64,000 nucleotides of DNA from Mesostigma viride (Eukaryota; Streptophyta; Mesostigmatophyceae; Mesostigmatales; Mesostigmataceae). Made by a program: the position numbers and the translations under genes. The DNA is taken from positions 1-64,000 of the forward strand of contig RPFO01000329.1 in the NCBI GenBank assembly GCA_009746045.1, read 5' to 3'. Numbering within the stretch: position 1 is the stretch's first letter; each line of letters begins with the position of its first letter. Positions 10,873 through 25,047 of this stretch are shown one piece after another. The notes beneath the pieces were generated by a model that saw only the letters and a program-made list of their open reading frames with translations, did no database searches and was not told the DNA's origin.

Positions 10873-13800
10873 ATGAGAAGATCTCGAACTACCTATCCTA
10901 GCAACTCACAGTCGTTATCTGTCGCCGACGCAATCACCATTATATGGCGAAATGAGACGGACTGGCGAAGTGTAAAATTTGGAAATCGCTCGCTGACTGG
11001 CAGTAGTGCGGGTGGTAGGCAATATTATCCCAGAAGCAGGCTACCGTCCGGCTTTGGCAAGCATCAGCGAAGACCAAAATTCTTAATGATGACGGTCGAC
11101 GGGAAAGGCCCGCCAAAATTGCCGGCCTTTTCTTCCGCATTTACAAGTGCGGTCGGGTCATTTCGACATGCCTTTGTCATAAGCGATCCAGCACTCCCAG
11201 ACTGCCCTATCATTTTTGCAAGTGACGGGTTTTATGAAATGACCGGATATGAGGCGGAGGAGGTCATTGGAAGAAACTGGTGTGTGCCGTGGGTTGATTT
11301 ATCAACCAGCGTCCCCTGCTTCCGATGGTTGTTTTTCACGACATCGGAATCCGAGTGATGCGTCTAAACACCATAGCCATTTAAAGTTAGCTAGCCATGC
11401 TTTCAGCCTTTACTGTAGTCATTTTTCAATTGTGGCAGTTGCATTCAGGTTGTTCATCATATCTTTGCACGTTGCTGTCTATCCATGGTCTCAATTTGCC
11501 AGTCGGTTTTTGCAAGGTGCCGAAACCAACCGCTTTAAGCTGGCGAAAGTTCGCCAGGCAGTCAACGACCGCGTTCCATGCACCGTCCGGCTGTTGAATT
11601 ACAAGAAGAACGGGACCCCATTTTGGAATCTTCTAACAATTTCACCCATCCACCTGGACGGATCGGTGAAGTTTCTCGGGTACGTACACCTCACGACGTG
11701 CGGCGGTACTGCCCCTGCCGTGCATGCATGGCAAGCTTTGTGCTGAAGTCCAAGTGGACGGTCAGAGTATGACCGACAACTTCCATCAGCACGTCTCCTG
11801 CCCCTTCCCTACCTGCCAGGATGGGAACGACAACAATCGCAGAACAGCGTCCAGCCTGGTCTCTTTGTGTGAATTACTAGGGCCGTGGCTGCCTACAAAG
11901 GGGCAAGCACAGGCAGGGAGCATGGTGTGGGAGTGTTGGTGTCTTCGTGTTGCCGACACCTGAAGTACCCCAGCCGAATCCCGAGCCCCGGGGGCACAAC
12001 CTGAGGTTTCTCTGGGTTCTGTTTTACTCTTGCGCACGGCCCTGCCACAATTTCCGCCCAGCACCTCTGCGCAGCCACCCACACCCCTGTCAATCCCAAT
12101 CCTACTGTCTTGCCGCCCTGCGTTCTGCCTTCATGTCTCATATCCTCATCCACCCACCGATCAGGCAGAGACCTCAAGCATAGATACAGTTTCAGGAGCG
12201 CTTGTTGAGTCACTTGATGATGTGTGTATGTAGCTTCATGGGCTAAGAAATTTCCCATGAAACCAACCCCCTCGCCGCCGCTGCTCATGCCGTCCAGATA
12301 GCCAACCGTTTCCCAGGCGCGGCAGCAGCCACTTTGCAGCGCGCAGGCAGCCACAGCACTTTTCTGTCAAGTACCATGGCCCGCACGCCACCTGGCTAGC
12401 AATGCAAGCCAGCGCGTCCATGGGATGCGGAGCGCCCTCCCCCCTCCTGTCTCCGTGAAACCGTTCTCCCCACATTTAACCAAATTCGCCTGACCATGCA
12501 CGCCCGCCCGCTGGTGTTACGTGCGGTAGAACCGCATTCCTCACCTGCTCGTGTACGACGGTTGGCCGCTGTCTCCTCCCATCAATGGCCCTCCTTGCTG
12601 TACCGTTCTGTTCCCCACCTGTGTTGACCCCCTCCCCTCCTAGCCCCCCGCCGGCCCTCTTTTCTTCGTCCTCCCCCTCTTCCTCCCTTTCACCACCAGA
12701 GTCCAAGTGGATGTCTCGCAGGAGACGGAGGGTTCCTTCAAGGAGGTGGAGGCGCAGCAGGGGGCGGATGTGCCGCTCATGATCCGATATGAAGGTGGGT
12801 GCTCGCGATCCGGTACCAAGGTGTCGTGAATGATGGGTGAGGTGAGTTCACGGACAGGTTGTCCGGTAGAAAAGGGGAGGGGGGGGGGTAGGTGCAGGTT
12901 TGTTGTCCAAGGGCTGTGAAATGCGGTGTGTGTGTTTTTGTTCTAGGGTTGTGGAGCGCCATTGGCGTGGGGATGGGCACGCCGCAGCCCACGAGCGTCC
13001 ATACTGCCACTTATTACACGCGAAGGGCATCGCTCCTGCATTACTCCCCCCACCCCCACCCCTTTGTCTGGGAGTTACCTGCTGCTAGACCCTCTGCAAG
13101 CTTTCTTTGGCGTCTTTAGTCGCCCTCCCCGCTCCCAGGCCACTCTACGGCTTTGCTTCCGATGGCGTTGCTGTTAAAACCCTTTTGCAAGCTTCCTGCC
13201 GCGCCTTTCCCCCTTGGCCTTTCCCCCGTCCCCAGGCCGGCTGCAGGACCGCGCAATGCAGGTGGAGGAGGAGGTTGAGGTAGCGGTGACCAGCGTGGAC
13301 GTAAAGATGAAGGACAGCAGTGAGGAGGCGCAGAAGCACCCGCGCCCCGTGCGGCGTGCCGCGTTTGATATGGCCACCACGCTGGAGCGCCTCCAAAAGT
13401 GCTTTGTGATCAGTGACCCATCGCTGCCGGACTGTCCCATTGTGAGTATTCAATGGATATAATGACATTAACGAAAATACTAAAGATTTGGCTATGACTG
13501 TCCCATCGGAGTGATTAATTGAATATGTTTTAGTGGGTGTCCGATTCAGGAGTGTTTTTGTGAGTGTCCATAGTGGGTGTCCGATTCAGGAGTGTTTTTG
13601 TGAGTGTCCAATTGAAGACATTTTAGGGAGTGTTCGATTGAGGAATATTCAGTGGGCAATCCATCAAAGATGTTTTCGTGAGAGGTCCTCCTACTGGTTC
13701 AACCGATGGTTCTACATCCATGTCCTCCTACTGGTTGAACCGATGTCGTCGTCAGTGTTTGCTTACCGTTCGGGTGGGGATGTTTCATCAAGGTCCCTCG

Positions 13801-16800
13801 TGGGCGTTCAGCTTATGTCATGGTGAATGTTTGGTTCAGATGTTGTCACGAGAGGTCCATGGACGTCATCGTGAGTGGTCACCCAGTGTCATTGAGAGCG
13901 CGTGACGAATGCCATCCTGAATGTGCTTTCAATGTCGAATAGAAGTGCTCATGCCCATCATGCACGGCATGCCACCCAACTGTCCTGGGTCATGAGTGCT
14001 CACTCGACAAAACTTTATTTGATCATTTTATCTATTCGATCATCTGACTAAACGGTTGCCCCCATCGAGAGGTCACCGTGCGCATGCTCGCCCTCAAGAG
14101 CGTTCCCAAGGCTTGCTAGCTACTGTGCTGCTGGATGGCAAAAATGCCGCCAGATGGCGCGATGACTGGCACACGGCCATCACCCCCTCGCATTACCCTG
14201 TTTTTTTCTCGTTCAAGTGCTCCCTTTCTCTTCTCAATCAAGTGTTGGAAGCCTTGAACCATGGAGTCCAATCCAACCGAGGGTTGGCTGACGCAAAACC
14301 TAGTCGTTGCTACGTGCTTTCGGTGGTCCGTCATTGGTGGAGAAGATTGCCCTTCCCTCCCCCCCCACTGGCTGCTTCTCTTTGACCACAGTGTCCTGCC
14401 CCCTGATGCTATTCCACGCACGTGGTGCCATTCCTCACACAACCTATCTCTCACTCCTCCTATCTCATGCTCTCTCCCATCTATATAATAAATGTTCTCC
14501 CTGGTGTGGCCTGCAGGTCTTCGTGTCGGAGCCCTTCCTGCTGATGACAGGCTACTCGCGCGAGGAGATCCTCGGACGCAACTGCCGGTACGCAGCGAGC
14601 TGATCTATCTGCCTCCAACTTTTAACAAACTCCCTGCGACGCTTTTGTACCATGTAGCCATCGTCGCAATAAACAGCCGCCAAACATGGTGGTGTAGACC
14701 AGGGTAGCTAATAGCATACTACTACGATGTTTCATGCAGGTCTCCCATGATGTCTGTGGCCATGGAATAGGAAGCTGTATGGCAGGAAGGGCTCTTCCCA
14801 GTCTGTCTCCCAGTCTAACGGGCCATTATTCAACACGTAGTGATCACCCGCCTCAACTCGTGTTGATGAACAAAATATATCTACCCAAAACAGGGGTCTG
14901 TTACACGATGCGGGTCATGCCTCACCACTGCTGCCAGGAAACCACGGGACTCTTCCGCCTGACCGCTCGCCCACCTGCCCTACCCACCCTACCCTACTTT
15001 GGTCGTGCCTGGCCCCATGTGCTGGCACCCGCAGCTTCCTGCAAGGGGAGGGCACAGATCGTGCGCAGGTCAAGCGCATCCGCCAGGCGGTAGACGCGGG
15101 GGAGGAGTGCACGGTGCAGCTGCTCAACTACACCAAGCAAGGTGGGTGGCGGGAACATGGGTAGGTGGCCGAAAGCTGGTGAGCAGCTGGGTGCCATCCA
15201 ACCCAATAGGCGGTGCATGGGTGGGGTTGATGCCATCAACGACCGAGATTTAGCCCATTAGCCAATTCGATGACGAGTCGATGTGCTGCTGGTGGCATGG
15301 GCAAGTGCACGCCCGGCCGGTTCTGTTGCGCCACATGGCCAGGGGTCACAGATGACATGGTCGTGGGCGAGTGTGCTTGTTTTGTTGGTATCATAGTAGC
15401 TCTTTCCTTGGGAGCGTGGTATAGTAGGGAGTCTGCTTTACTCGGGGCTGCCTGGGGCGTGCGCACTTGTGGGTGGTGTTGGGCTCCTGTAGACAACGAT
15501 GGTGACTGGCCGCAGTCGGCATAGCTTAGAGCGAGTTGGGCCGCTGCTGAAGGCTTGCCGCTATCAGTCATCATGTTGCTGTATGTGTCAGCTACACCAC
15601 AAAAAAGCACACAAGAGCTTCTTGTCCTTGTTGTCCTCCTTGTCCTTGTTGTCACCACCACCACCACCACCACCACCACCACCACCACCACCACCACCAC
15701 CACCACCACCACCACCACCACCACCACCACCACCACCACCACCACCACCACCACCACCACCACCACCACCACCACCACCACCACCACCACCACCACCACC
15801 ACCACCACCACCACCACCACCACCACCACCACCATATGCGTTTAAGGGCTTGCGTCGAGGCTTGCGTTCGGAAGCCGTTTCTCACGCGTGGATTTCATGC
15901 ATGACCGTCGATTGCTCGGCCATTGGGTAAGACCAGGGTAAGGTCACCAGGCTGACGGCTTGCTGCGTGAGTGCCCATCCTGCTGCTCACTCCCATTTGT
16001 GCATGCATGCGTACGCACACCCACTCTACTCCCCCAGGCAAGCCGTTCTGGAACATGCTCCACATCGCGCCAGTGAGGAGCACCGAGGTGGGTCGCACAC
16101 GGCAGTAGCGACACAGTGGCTGCATGCATAAAACCGTTTGTGGGGAGCAAACGGCAGCAATGGCAGGCGCCACATGGCCAACCAAGTCATGGTGGGGTAA
16201 CCGCTTGCTTGACATGCCTGCGTATAGACCCTTCCTTCCACGTGGTGGGACCATTTTACACCACGAGGCCACCTTTCTGTTTCAGGTTCCCTTCCACGTA
16301 TCTTTGTTCCCACGGGTCCATATCCCATGTTGTTTGTTACCCCTTGCCGGTTTCTTGACTATTGCCAGTTTCTGTCCCGTTTCTTATCTGCCCAGTTTCT
16401 TGACCCACCCTTCTCTGCTTCTTACCTATTTGCTGGTCCCTGGCCTTAGCAGGTCCATGCCTGTCCCCCTTCCATTTATACTTTGCTATTCTCGTCCCCT
16501 GTGCCTCTGCTTCTCCGCACCCATCCTTCGCCCCCACCCACCCTCCCCACCCACCCTCCCCACCCACCCTCCCCACCACCCTCCCCACCCACCCTCCCCA
16601 CCCACCCTCCCCACCCACCCTCCCCACCCACCCTCCCCACCCACTCCCCACCCACCCTCCCCACCCGCCCTCCCCACCCGCCCTCCCCACCGCCCTCCCA
16701 CCCCCCTCCCCACCCGCCCTCCCCACCCGCCCTCCCCACCCGCCCTCCCCACCCGCCCTCCCACCCGCCCTCCCACCGCCCTCCCACCCACCCTCCCCAC

Positions 16801-19800
16801 TCACCCTCCCCCCACCCTCCCACCCGCCCTCCCCCCGCCCTCCCCACCCGCCCTCCCACTCGCCCTCCCCACCCGCCCTCCCACCCACCCTCCCACCCAC
16901 CCTCCCCACCCATCCGCCCCACCCATCCTCCCCACCGTCCCGCGTGTGCGCAGGGTGACTACCAGTTCTGCGTCGGCATCCAGCTAGACGTGACGACGCA
17001 AGAAGACCGCAAGAACCTGGAGCAGGGCAAGCTGACGCGCGATGCCAACCAGCAGGACGCGATCAGCGTACGTTTGCATGCGCGCCCCATGTCTGTACAT
17101 AAATTCCAATTTGTGCTTTTAGTTAGTGTGTGCGTGCCTCACAAACGGACACTTCTTGCGGACACTTCGCCTCATGCGCACCGTGTTAATAAATAGCCCG
17201 GGTAATAAGCACACGGCGCGGCGTAACTTGCATTGGCTATTATCATGTGTCGGAACTACATGCACATATAGCTGGCAGGCTTGCTAGAAATGAAGATGAC
17301 ATACCTCTCCAGGGCTTTTCTGCTGTCTGCCGCGCACAACATCGCTCCTGAACCCTACCCCAGCTGTTCGTGTATTGCTACATCATGTATACCGCAGTAC
17401 TTGCTGCTTCACTTGTGCTTGCCGTTCCATGTGTGCTTGTGGTATCATGTGAGCTTGTTGCTTCACTGCGGCCTCTTCTGCCCCGTGCGCCTTCCCTTCC
17501 TCGCAACCTGCAATCTGAGGGATGTGCCTCCCCTTGTATGTTTGCCCATCCCTGTTTGCGCTTGCGCGCATGCCCCTGCGGTGTCCATGGATTTCTGGCC
17601 TCCCGCTCGGGGGGCGTGGCGTCCGAGCAGGGATTGTTAAATCCAAGCCCTCATCAAAGAGCCAATGACATGAGACACGCCTGTGTCAATGTGCCATGAT
17701 GGTAGTACTCACTCCTGTGTCAATCGTCTGCACCTCTGTGACACTCATCGGGCACTACGGCTGATGCAGGAAGTTTCGCACGCCTCTGTTCGCAGTCTGT
17801 GATGGGGGTACCTCTCTCACCGCACCATGTGGTCTGTCTCTCCGCTGCCGCCCCCCCCGCATGACTGTGATCCCATGAGCCCTTACCTCTAAATTTCATT
17901 CCTTCTTAAAATTCGCACTTGAGCGGCCCCCCCTGGCTTCTACCTGGCTGCTGACCCTCTCTCCCCGTTGCCAACTGCTGTCCCTATCCACCCGCTCCCG
18001 CTCTGGCGATGGCCTGTGCTCTGGCTGTCTACACATTTCCTGGTCCGGCGCGTGGCGTTCGTGTGGCTGGCTGCCGGCCGTGCAACGGTTCTTGCGGGGC
18101 CCGACTTCTTTTACCTTCTGCGGACGACAGCAAAAGCAGAACGGCGCATTTGCGGTCGACGCGGTACACAAGCTGTGGAATAACCGGCCAACGGCGACGG
18201 GGGGCGGGTACACCGCGGTGCGTCCCGTGTCCGTAACTAGCCCGTGTCCATGCTTTTACATATGCTAGTGCTTTTTAGGCTCCACAGTGCAAGAATGTAG
18301 CATCGAATCCTGGCATAAGATACGTCGCGGTGCGTGTGGCGTCCTTGAGAACCCAGCGTCTTCTGTCTTGGGCGTGCCAGTGCAGCCTTGCGCATGCCTG
18401 GGCTCTCATGCCAATCCTCTCATGACGTTGGGCACACCGCAGTGCGTTGCCTTGCTTCCCTGGATCAGGGAGCAGGGTTTCCTTGGTACTCCTGTCCAAG
18501 CACCCAGTCGGCATGTCCTTGTTTCTGTTCGATGCAGGCAACGGTGCAAATCGTTTCCTAGATTCGGTGGTCACCGTCGCCACTTGTACTTGCTTGCAAT
18601 TCCTGTAAACTTCAGTGCGCGTTCCTGTAAACTTCAGGCTGTGGATTTAGGCGGGGATCCCGGCAATCCCTCTCTGCAACCGATGTCGGCAGGGCAGGGC
18701 GTGGGCCACGGCCAAGAAACATTGTCAAAGTAGCTGCCATCTCGAGGCCTGGGCATGCTGCTGCCCAGAGGACCTTGCGATGGCATCGCTCAGTTTCAGC
18801 CATATGGGCATGTGGCATGGCGCTGAGGCAGCCAAGCTCGAGCCCTTGTGGAGAATGTGGTCGGAGGTCACCCCCTTCCCCTGGCCTCTCGTGGTGCTTT
18901 GTTGTGACCGCCGCATCATCCTTGAGGACTTTTCTGGTCTTTCGTGCTCATTGGCTATAGAGACCTTGTTGGGAAGGTCATGCATCCCCAGCTCAACCCC
19001 GGAATCCTCGCCTTTCCAAAATCTCTGTCCACCCCTGTCCGCGTGCCCTGGCGTGCCACGTGGCGCGCAGGCGAGCGAGAAGCTGTGGCTGCCGCACGTG
19101 CGGGACAGCAAAGGCCCGCACGCACACAACCGCATGAGCTGGCACGTGCAGGAGATCCGCAAGGTGGGTGCTGACGCCTGCCACCCGCTAGCACTGGCAG
19201 CCGCAAGCGGTGGGCGGTGACGTCTGGTAGCATGCGTGGGCACATGCAGGACGTTCTCTCGGTGGGTGCCGCGTTGTGCCCATGATTCGACACCATGGTT
19301 AGTAGTAGTAAGATAATAGTGGCAGTTGGTGAGAATGGGGGGAGCGTTGGTGGGGGAGCCAAGGTGGGCGCTGCGGCACGCATGTGTAATGGGTAGGAGG
19401 GGGGAAAGGCGGGCGGTGCCCACCAAGTGTTATGTGCAAGCAACAGGAAAGCAGGGTGGGGTGGGAAAGGAGGATGGGAAAGGAGGATGGGAAAGAGGGG
19501 GGGGGGGGGGAGGAGGATACGAGACGTATAGAGAGTGTTGGTGGCGCAGGCATCTAGCGTTTGTAATTGTAGTGCTCTGGCCCCCACCGCCACCCCCACC
19601 CCCACCCCCACCCCCACCCCCACCCCCACCCCCACCCCCACCCCCACCCCCACCCCCACCCCCACCCCCACCCCACCCCCACCCCACCCCCACCCCCCCC
19701 ACCCCCACCCCACCCCCACCCCACCCCCACCCCCACCCCCACCCCACCCCCACCCCCACCCCCACCCCCACCCCCACCCCCACCCCACCCCCACCCCCAC

Positions 19801-22800
19801 CCCCGTTTTCTTATCTAAGATTGGCGTATGCTGGGGTAGGCCCAGTCGAAATATTAACGATTTAGATTGGCGTTGGCCGGGGTAGGCCCAGTCGGGAGCC
19901 TAGTGCAGAATGTGGATGCCCGAACTCCCAACGCTGCCCAATTTGAGTTAGTAGCAAAAGTAATGCGTTTCACACTCCTCCTCCTCCCCCCCCCCCCGTC
20001 CCCCCTTTGAAAAGAGCCCTATCACGCTTGGGGCCAGAACCTATTCTTTAAGGAGAACGGGAGTCCCCATCGCGCTTGTCTGACGGACCAGTCCGTTTTA
20101 ATGTGTTCTGAACACCTGTCGTTGGCCGGCCCTGATCTGGCCCGTCCTGCCCCCTGACCATTTTCGAAGCTGGCTCCTCGCTAGTCTGCTCGCGTTTGGC
20201 CTTGGGGGCGCTCGCTGTCTCCGCCTGTCCCCCGCCCCGAGCAGGGGACTGAGGCCGGACAAGGGGGAACTTCGCATCTCTGTTCACAAAAATTCTGGAA
20301 AGACCAAAGCACCAAATAATCCTTGTCCTAGCTGTGACAAGCACCCCTACAGGAATAGGTTAAGGAGCCCAATCGTGATAGGGCCCTTGAACCCGCCCCC
20401 CCTCCTTCTTTTCCCTCTTTTATCCTCTAATATTTCTTGGTCCTTCATGTTCATCTTTCCCCCCCATCCACCCCTTCCCCCGTTCCCAGTACGTGGGCCC
20501 CGAAAACCGGCTGTCGATGATGAACTTCAGGCCGGTGAAGCACCTGGGCCGCGGCGATGTCGGCTGCGTGGAGCTGGTCCGGCTGGCCAACTCGGAGGCG
20601 CTGTTTGCGATGAAGTTCCTGCAGAAGAAGTCCATCCTGGAACGGAACAAGGCAAGCACCCGGCGCGCATGCTTGTAATAATGCTGTGACCCGCATGCTT
20701 GTCCTAAAATGTAATCCTGATGCCCTAAACGCTGTCACCCGCATGCTGGTCCTAAAATATAAACCTGCTGCCCTGAATGCTGTCACCCGCGTGGCGTATG
20801 ATGCATGCCATATCCCCATCATGTGCATGTCATCTTCTTGTGTTGCCCCCCCCCCCCCGCCCCCCCCTTTTTTCACCCCACACTCTCTCTACACCCCCAT
20901 GATGCCCACCCACCCAACCCGATCCTTCCATTCGCATCCCTTCCGTCTTTTCTTGGCCACCCCACCCCCACCCATCCCATTTCCCCGCTCCCCTGTCTCC
21001 TATACCCCGTCTCCTGCTGACTCACCCCTCTTCCCTTCACACACACCCCGCTCCCCCCCCCCTTCCCCACGAATCACCCACACGCAGGTCCACCGCGCCC
21101 TCACGGAGCGCGACGTGCTGAGCGTGCTGGACCACCCGTTCCTGCCGGTCCTCTACGGTGTCTTTCAGACCGACGGCTACATCTGCTTCGTGACCGAGTA
21201 CTGCCCCGGTGGGGAGATGTACCAGATGCTGTCGTCCGTACCGGAGAACCGCGTGAGCGAGCCGATGGCGCGCTTCTACTGCGCCGAGGTGCTGCTGGCA
21301 CTGGAGTACCTGCACCTGCACGGTGAGGGGGGGGGGTTGCGGAGGAGAGAGGAGGGTCGGCTAGTGGATTTAGCACATGACTGGGTCGTCTCGTTGGTTA
21401 TATAGCAGTAGGTTGATAGGCGGAAGTGATGCCACCAGTGTACCTGCACCTGCACGGTGAGGGATGCCGCATCGTTGCCCATAACTTCATCGGAAATGAG
21501 ACAATATTGGGTCGGTAAGCAAAGGTACTGCTGGCACTCGAATTCCTGCACCTGCGCGGCGAGGGGAAGCGGGAAGGGGGGTGTCGACAGGATATTACAC
21601 GTTAGATAGGTTGATGGGCTGCTGGCGCTTAACCACATGCGCCTGCGCGGTGAGTGTGTGTTGGGTGGGTGGGCAGGTGGGGAGGAGAGCATAGCAGGCA
21701 TGGCATCCAAATGAATCGCTCTAAATGTTTACAATATCGCGCCCCATGCTCTTCTTTCCCCCCACCCCCACCCCTTAGCTACCCCTGAACAACCCTCCCC
21801 GCACCCCATCCAAACAACCTCCTCTCCCTACACACCCTGCCACCTCGCCACCCGACCGACCCCCCCCCCAAAAAAAAAACACTCCCCACCACCACCACAA
21901 CTACCCCCCCCACTCCCCACCACCGCCACAACCACCCCTCCCACGCCGCATCACCAGGCATTATCTATCGTGACCTCAAACCCGAGAATATTCTGCTGCG
22001 CGCGGACGGCCACATCCTGCTGACCGACTTTGACCTGTCCTACTCCGCCCCCGTGCGGCCGCGCGTGGAGTTAATGCCGGCGCCCGTCCCGCCCCCCCGC
22101 CCTGGTGAGACCACCCCTGGTGGGCGGTCGGCGTGCGCGAGCCCAAACCGCGAGGCGCGGCCGGTGCCGATGCAGCCGGTGATCGTGGCGGAGCCCGAGG
22201 CGGCGGCCAACTCGTTCGTGGGCACGGCCGAGTATCTGGCGCCGGTGAGCAAGGGGGGGGGGGGCGGGGAGGATGGCTGGCAGTAGCAAAGTGCTGCTGC
22301 TGCTGCTGCTGCTCGTGGTAGTCAAGTGCTGGTGGCGCTTTTGCTGGCGGTAATGATGGAAGTATTTTTAAAAACTTAGCTAGCTGTTTGGCTGAGCAAT
22401 GGGCGTGAATGTGATGGCATTACATCAGCCGTGGCTCATCGTGGCCATGTGTGTGTGCCTTCGCCTTTGTCTTGACCGCACCTCACCTTTATACCATCAG
22501 CTTGGCGGCAACCTATTTTCTTGTCGTATTGCACCCACAGTTGCGCCCGCACTATGATGCGGAGGAAGCACTCCGTGGCCTGCCCACGTGGGGTAGTGAG
22601 AGGGGCCAGTGCGCCCTCCCTCCTTCTCGTCGTGTATAGGGGCTGAAGTTCATTTATTGGTATCCACAACACAGTCTACGTGCTAATTGCTTAATGAATT
22701 AATTGCTAAATTAAATTATTGTAGGGTGCGGGGGGGTGGTACCTGTGGCACGGGTTGGTGCGACCGTCGCTTACCAGAGCGGACAGGTATCGGCCGGTGG

Positions 22801-23937
22801 TGAGTCATGGGTGTGTGACGTTTGCTGGTAGTGGTAAACTGAGTTTCCGGTGCTGCGTCCGTGGGTAGTACATGACGGTTGGTGGTCGTCATGTGACAAA
22901 GGAGGGGTGCTGTTCATGACAGGATTGGGTGGGCTCGTGACTTATGAAGGGGCCAACTACCTGGCACTGGTGAGTGGTGGGTTTGCGATGCTGTGATGCT
23001 GTGATGCTGTGATGCTGGGGGCGTGAAAATTCAGTAACCGGGATGTAGTGATGGGGAGGTAATACAGCAAGTTTGATGACGTGATGAAGGCTGGTTCTTT
23101 GGGGGACAAGGGGGGAGGGGGAGGGCCTTTTTGACAGGGGGGAGCAAAGAGGGGGGAGCAGGGAGGGGGCAGCAGGGAGGGGGGAGGGGCAGGTACCAGG
23201 AGAGGTGTTTAGGTGACCCGATTTGGTGGGTCGGTCGCTAAGGGAGGGGTCCATTTCATCGCCTCTAGTGCACGGTTGCTAACGTTTTTCCTTCTGGTCA
23301 CCTTGCCGCTCGGTGCTCCTTGTCGTGGTGGGTCCTTGGGGGCCGTTGGTGTCTGAACCTGCACAATGCATGTTTGGCGCGTGCAGGAGGTGATTGAGAA
23401 CAAGGGCCACTCGGCACAGGTGGACTGGTGGGCCCTGGGTAAGCGAGGCTGGCCGAATTGCTTAGCATTGCGGCTTGACACTGCAAGTTGCCTTTCGTTG
23501 TTTCCGCAGCCTGCTCATAGCGCATACCTCACTATTTGCTTACAGCGCCGAGCAAAGCAGCGAAGTATCATCTCTGACTCCTCGCCGTCGCGATGTCCAG
23601 CCTGCGCTACTTGTCTTAATAGTTACAATGGTCACTGTACTATAGTATTGTCCAGCCTGCGCTACTTGTCTTATATTTGCAATGGTCACTATAATATTGT
23701 CCAGCCTGCGCGCCTTGTCTTATAGTTACAATGGTCACTATACTATAGTACTGCCCAGCCTGCGCGCATTGTCTCATAGCTATCATGGTCACTATACTAA
23801 AATACTGTCCAGCCTGCCCAACTTGTCTCATGGGTGAATCGTTTGTGTTCCTGAGACGTTTCTGACTACGTATTCCCCCTGCTGGCCTACTGTCGTCTTG
23901 GTGTCAACTTACCCATATCACCGTTTGCTCACATCCG

Positions 23938-23979
<42 letters not shown>

Positions 23980-24965
23980 CCTCGGGTCGTGTCCCCCCCT
24001 TTTTCTGCCTTGCTTGATATGCCTTCTGCGTGCAGGCATCTTCCTGTACGAGCTGCTCTATGGGCAGACGCCGTTTGTTGCCAACAGCCGCACCGAGACC
24101 TTCCGCCACATCCTCCACTCTCCGGTCCGGTTCCCGCCGCGGCCGCTGGTGCGTGCGGATGCACACGCCTGTTCTTGTGCACTGACCTGTTCTTGCACAG
24201 CAAGCACACATCTGTGCTTGTGACTCTGAAGTGGGGTTGTCGCGTACTCTCAAGCCTAACTCCTGCGAGGGCGACCCCAACCCTCCGAGGGCTAACCCAC
24301 CTAAGCTGTGTGCAGACCTGATGGTCACGGATTCCCCCTGCGTGCCCCCTGCGATGACACCACCTCTTCCTCACCCATAATTGCTGTGTAATTTGAAGGT
24401 TGTGTTGAATTCTGTCCATAAAGCCACGTGGCCAGCGTCTCTATTGCTGCGTCCCAAACTCTTGCTGATGGATGCCACTGCTGCTGCGGCTGCCTTCAAT
24501 GTTTGCATAGGAAAGAAGGGCGGCATTGCCGACCATGCGTCATGTCGTGGGCAAGCTGTCCACCTGCTGACCACCACCATTCCAAACACGGGCCAGCTGC
24601 TGCCCATGCGCCTCACAGACCAATGCGCGCATGCACACACGTGTGTCGATCCACTTGGATGGCCAGAAACCCCCGTGTTTGTTTAATGAAGGAACCCGTG
24701 GCTCGGATGAATGAGCCAGCCCTGACGCAGGGGCATACCGCATTAGCTGCACCTGTATTGGGCTGGGCCACCTACCTACCTAGCTTTGTGACCGCGCATG
24801 CGGGCCTCCCTGACCATGCGATGCACAAATTTAATCCCCATTCCTTTCACTGACTATGGGCTCCTTCGTTTCCGAATCATTGGCAACCCTTGCATTCTCT
24901 CCCCCCCCTTCCACACACCATCCCTCCCTTCCCAATACCCGCTTACGCACACATGCGTGCGCGCG

Positions 24966-25047
<82 letters not shown>

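Noticed and set aside
11744..11769. GTCCAAGTGGACGG at 11748 as the start of phototropin exon 3
   Set aside because: It resembles the real exon 3 start, but no acceptor gives the right phase. The exon at 12700 ([13 protein letters not shown]) fits phase and family, so 11748 is probably a decayed copy.
16124..17196. Proline-rich open frames on both strands of phototropin intron 7
   Set aside because: Composition artefact of the CCCACCCTCC minisatellite; exon 8 is embedded near the end in its proper frame.
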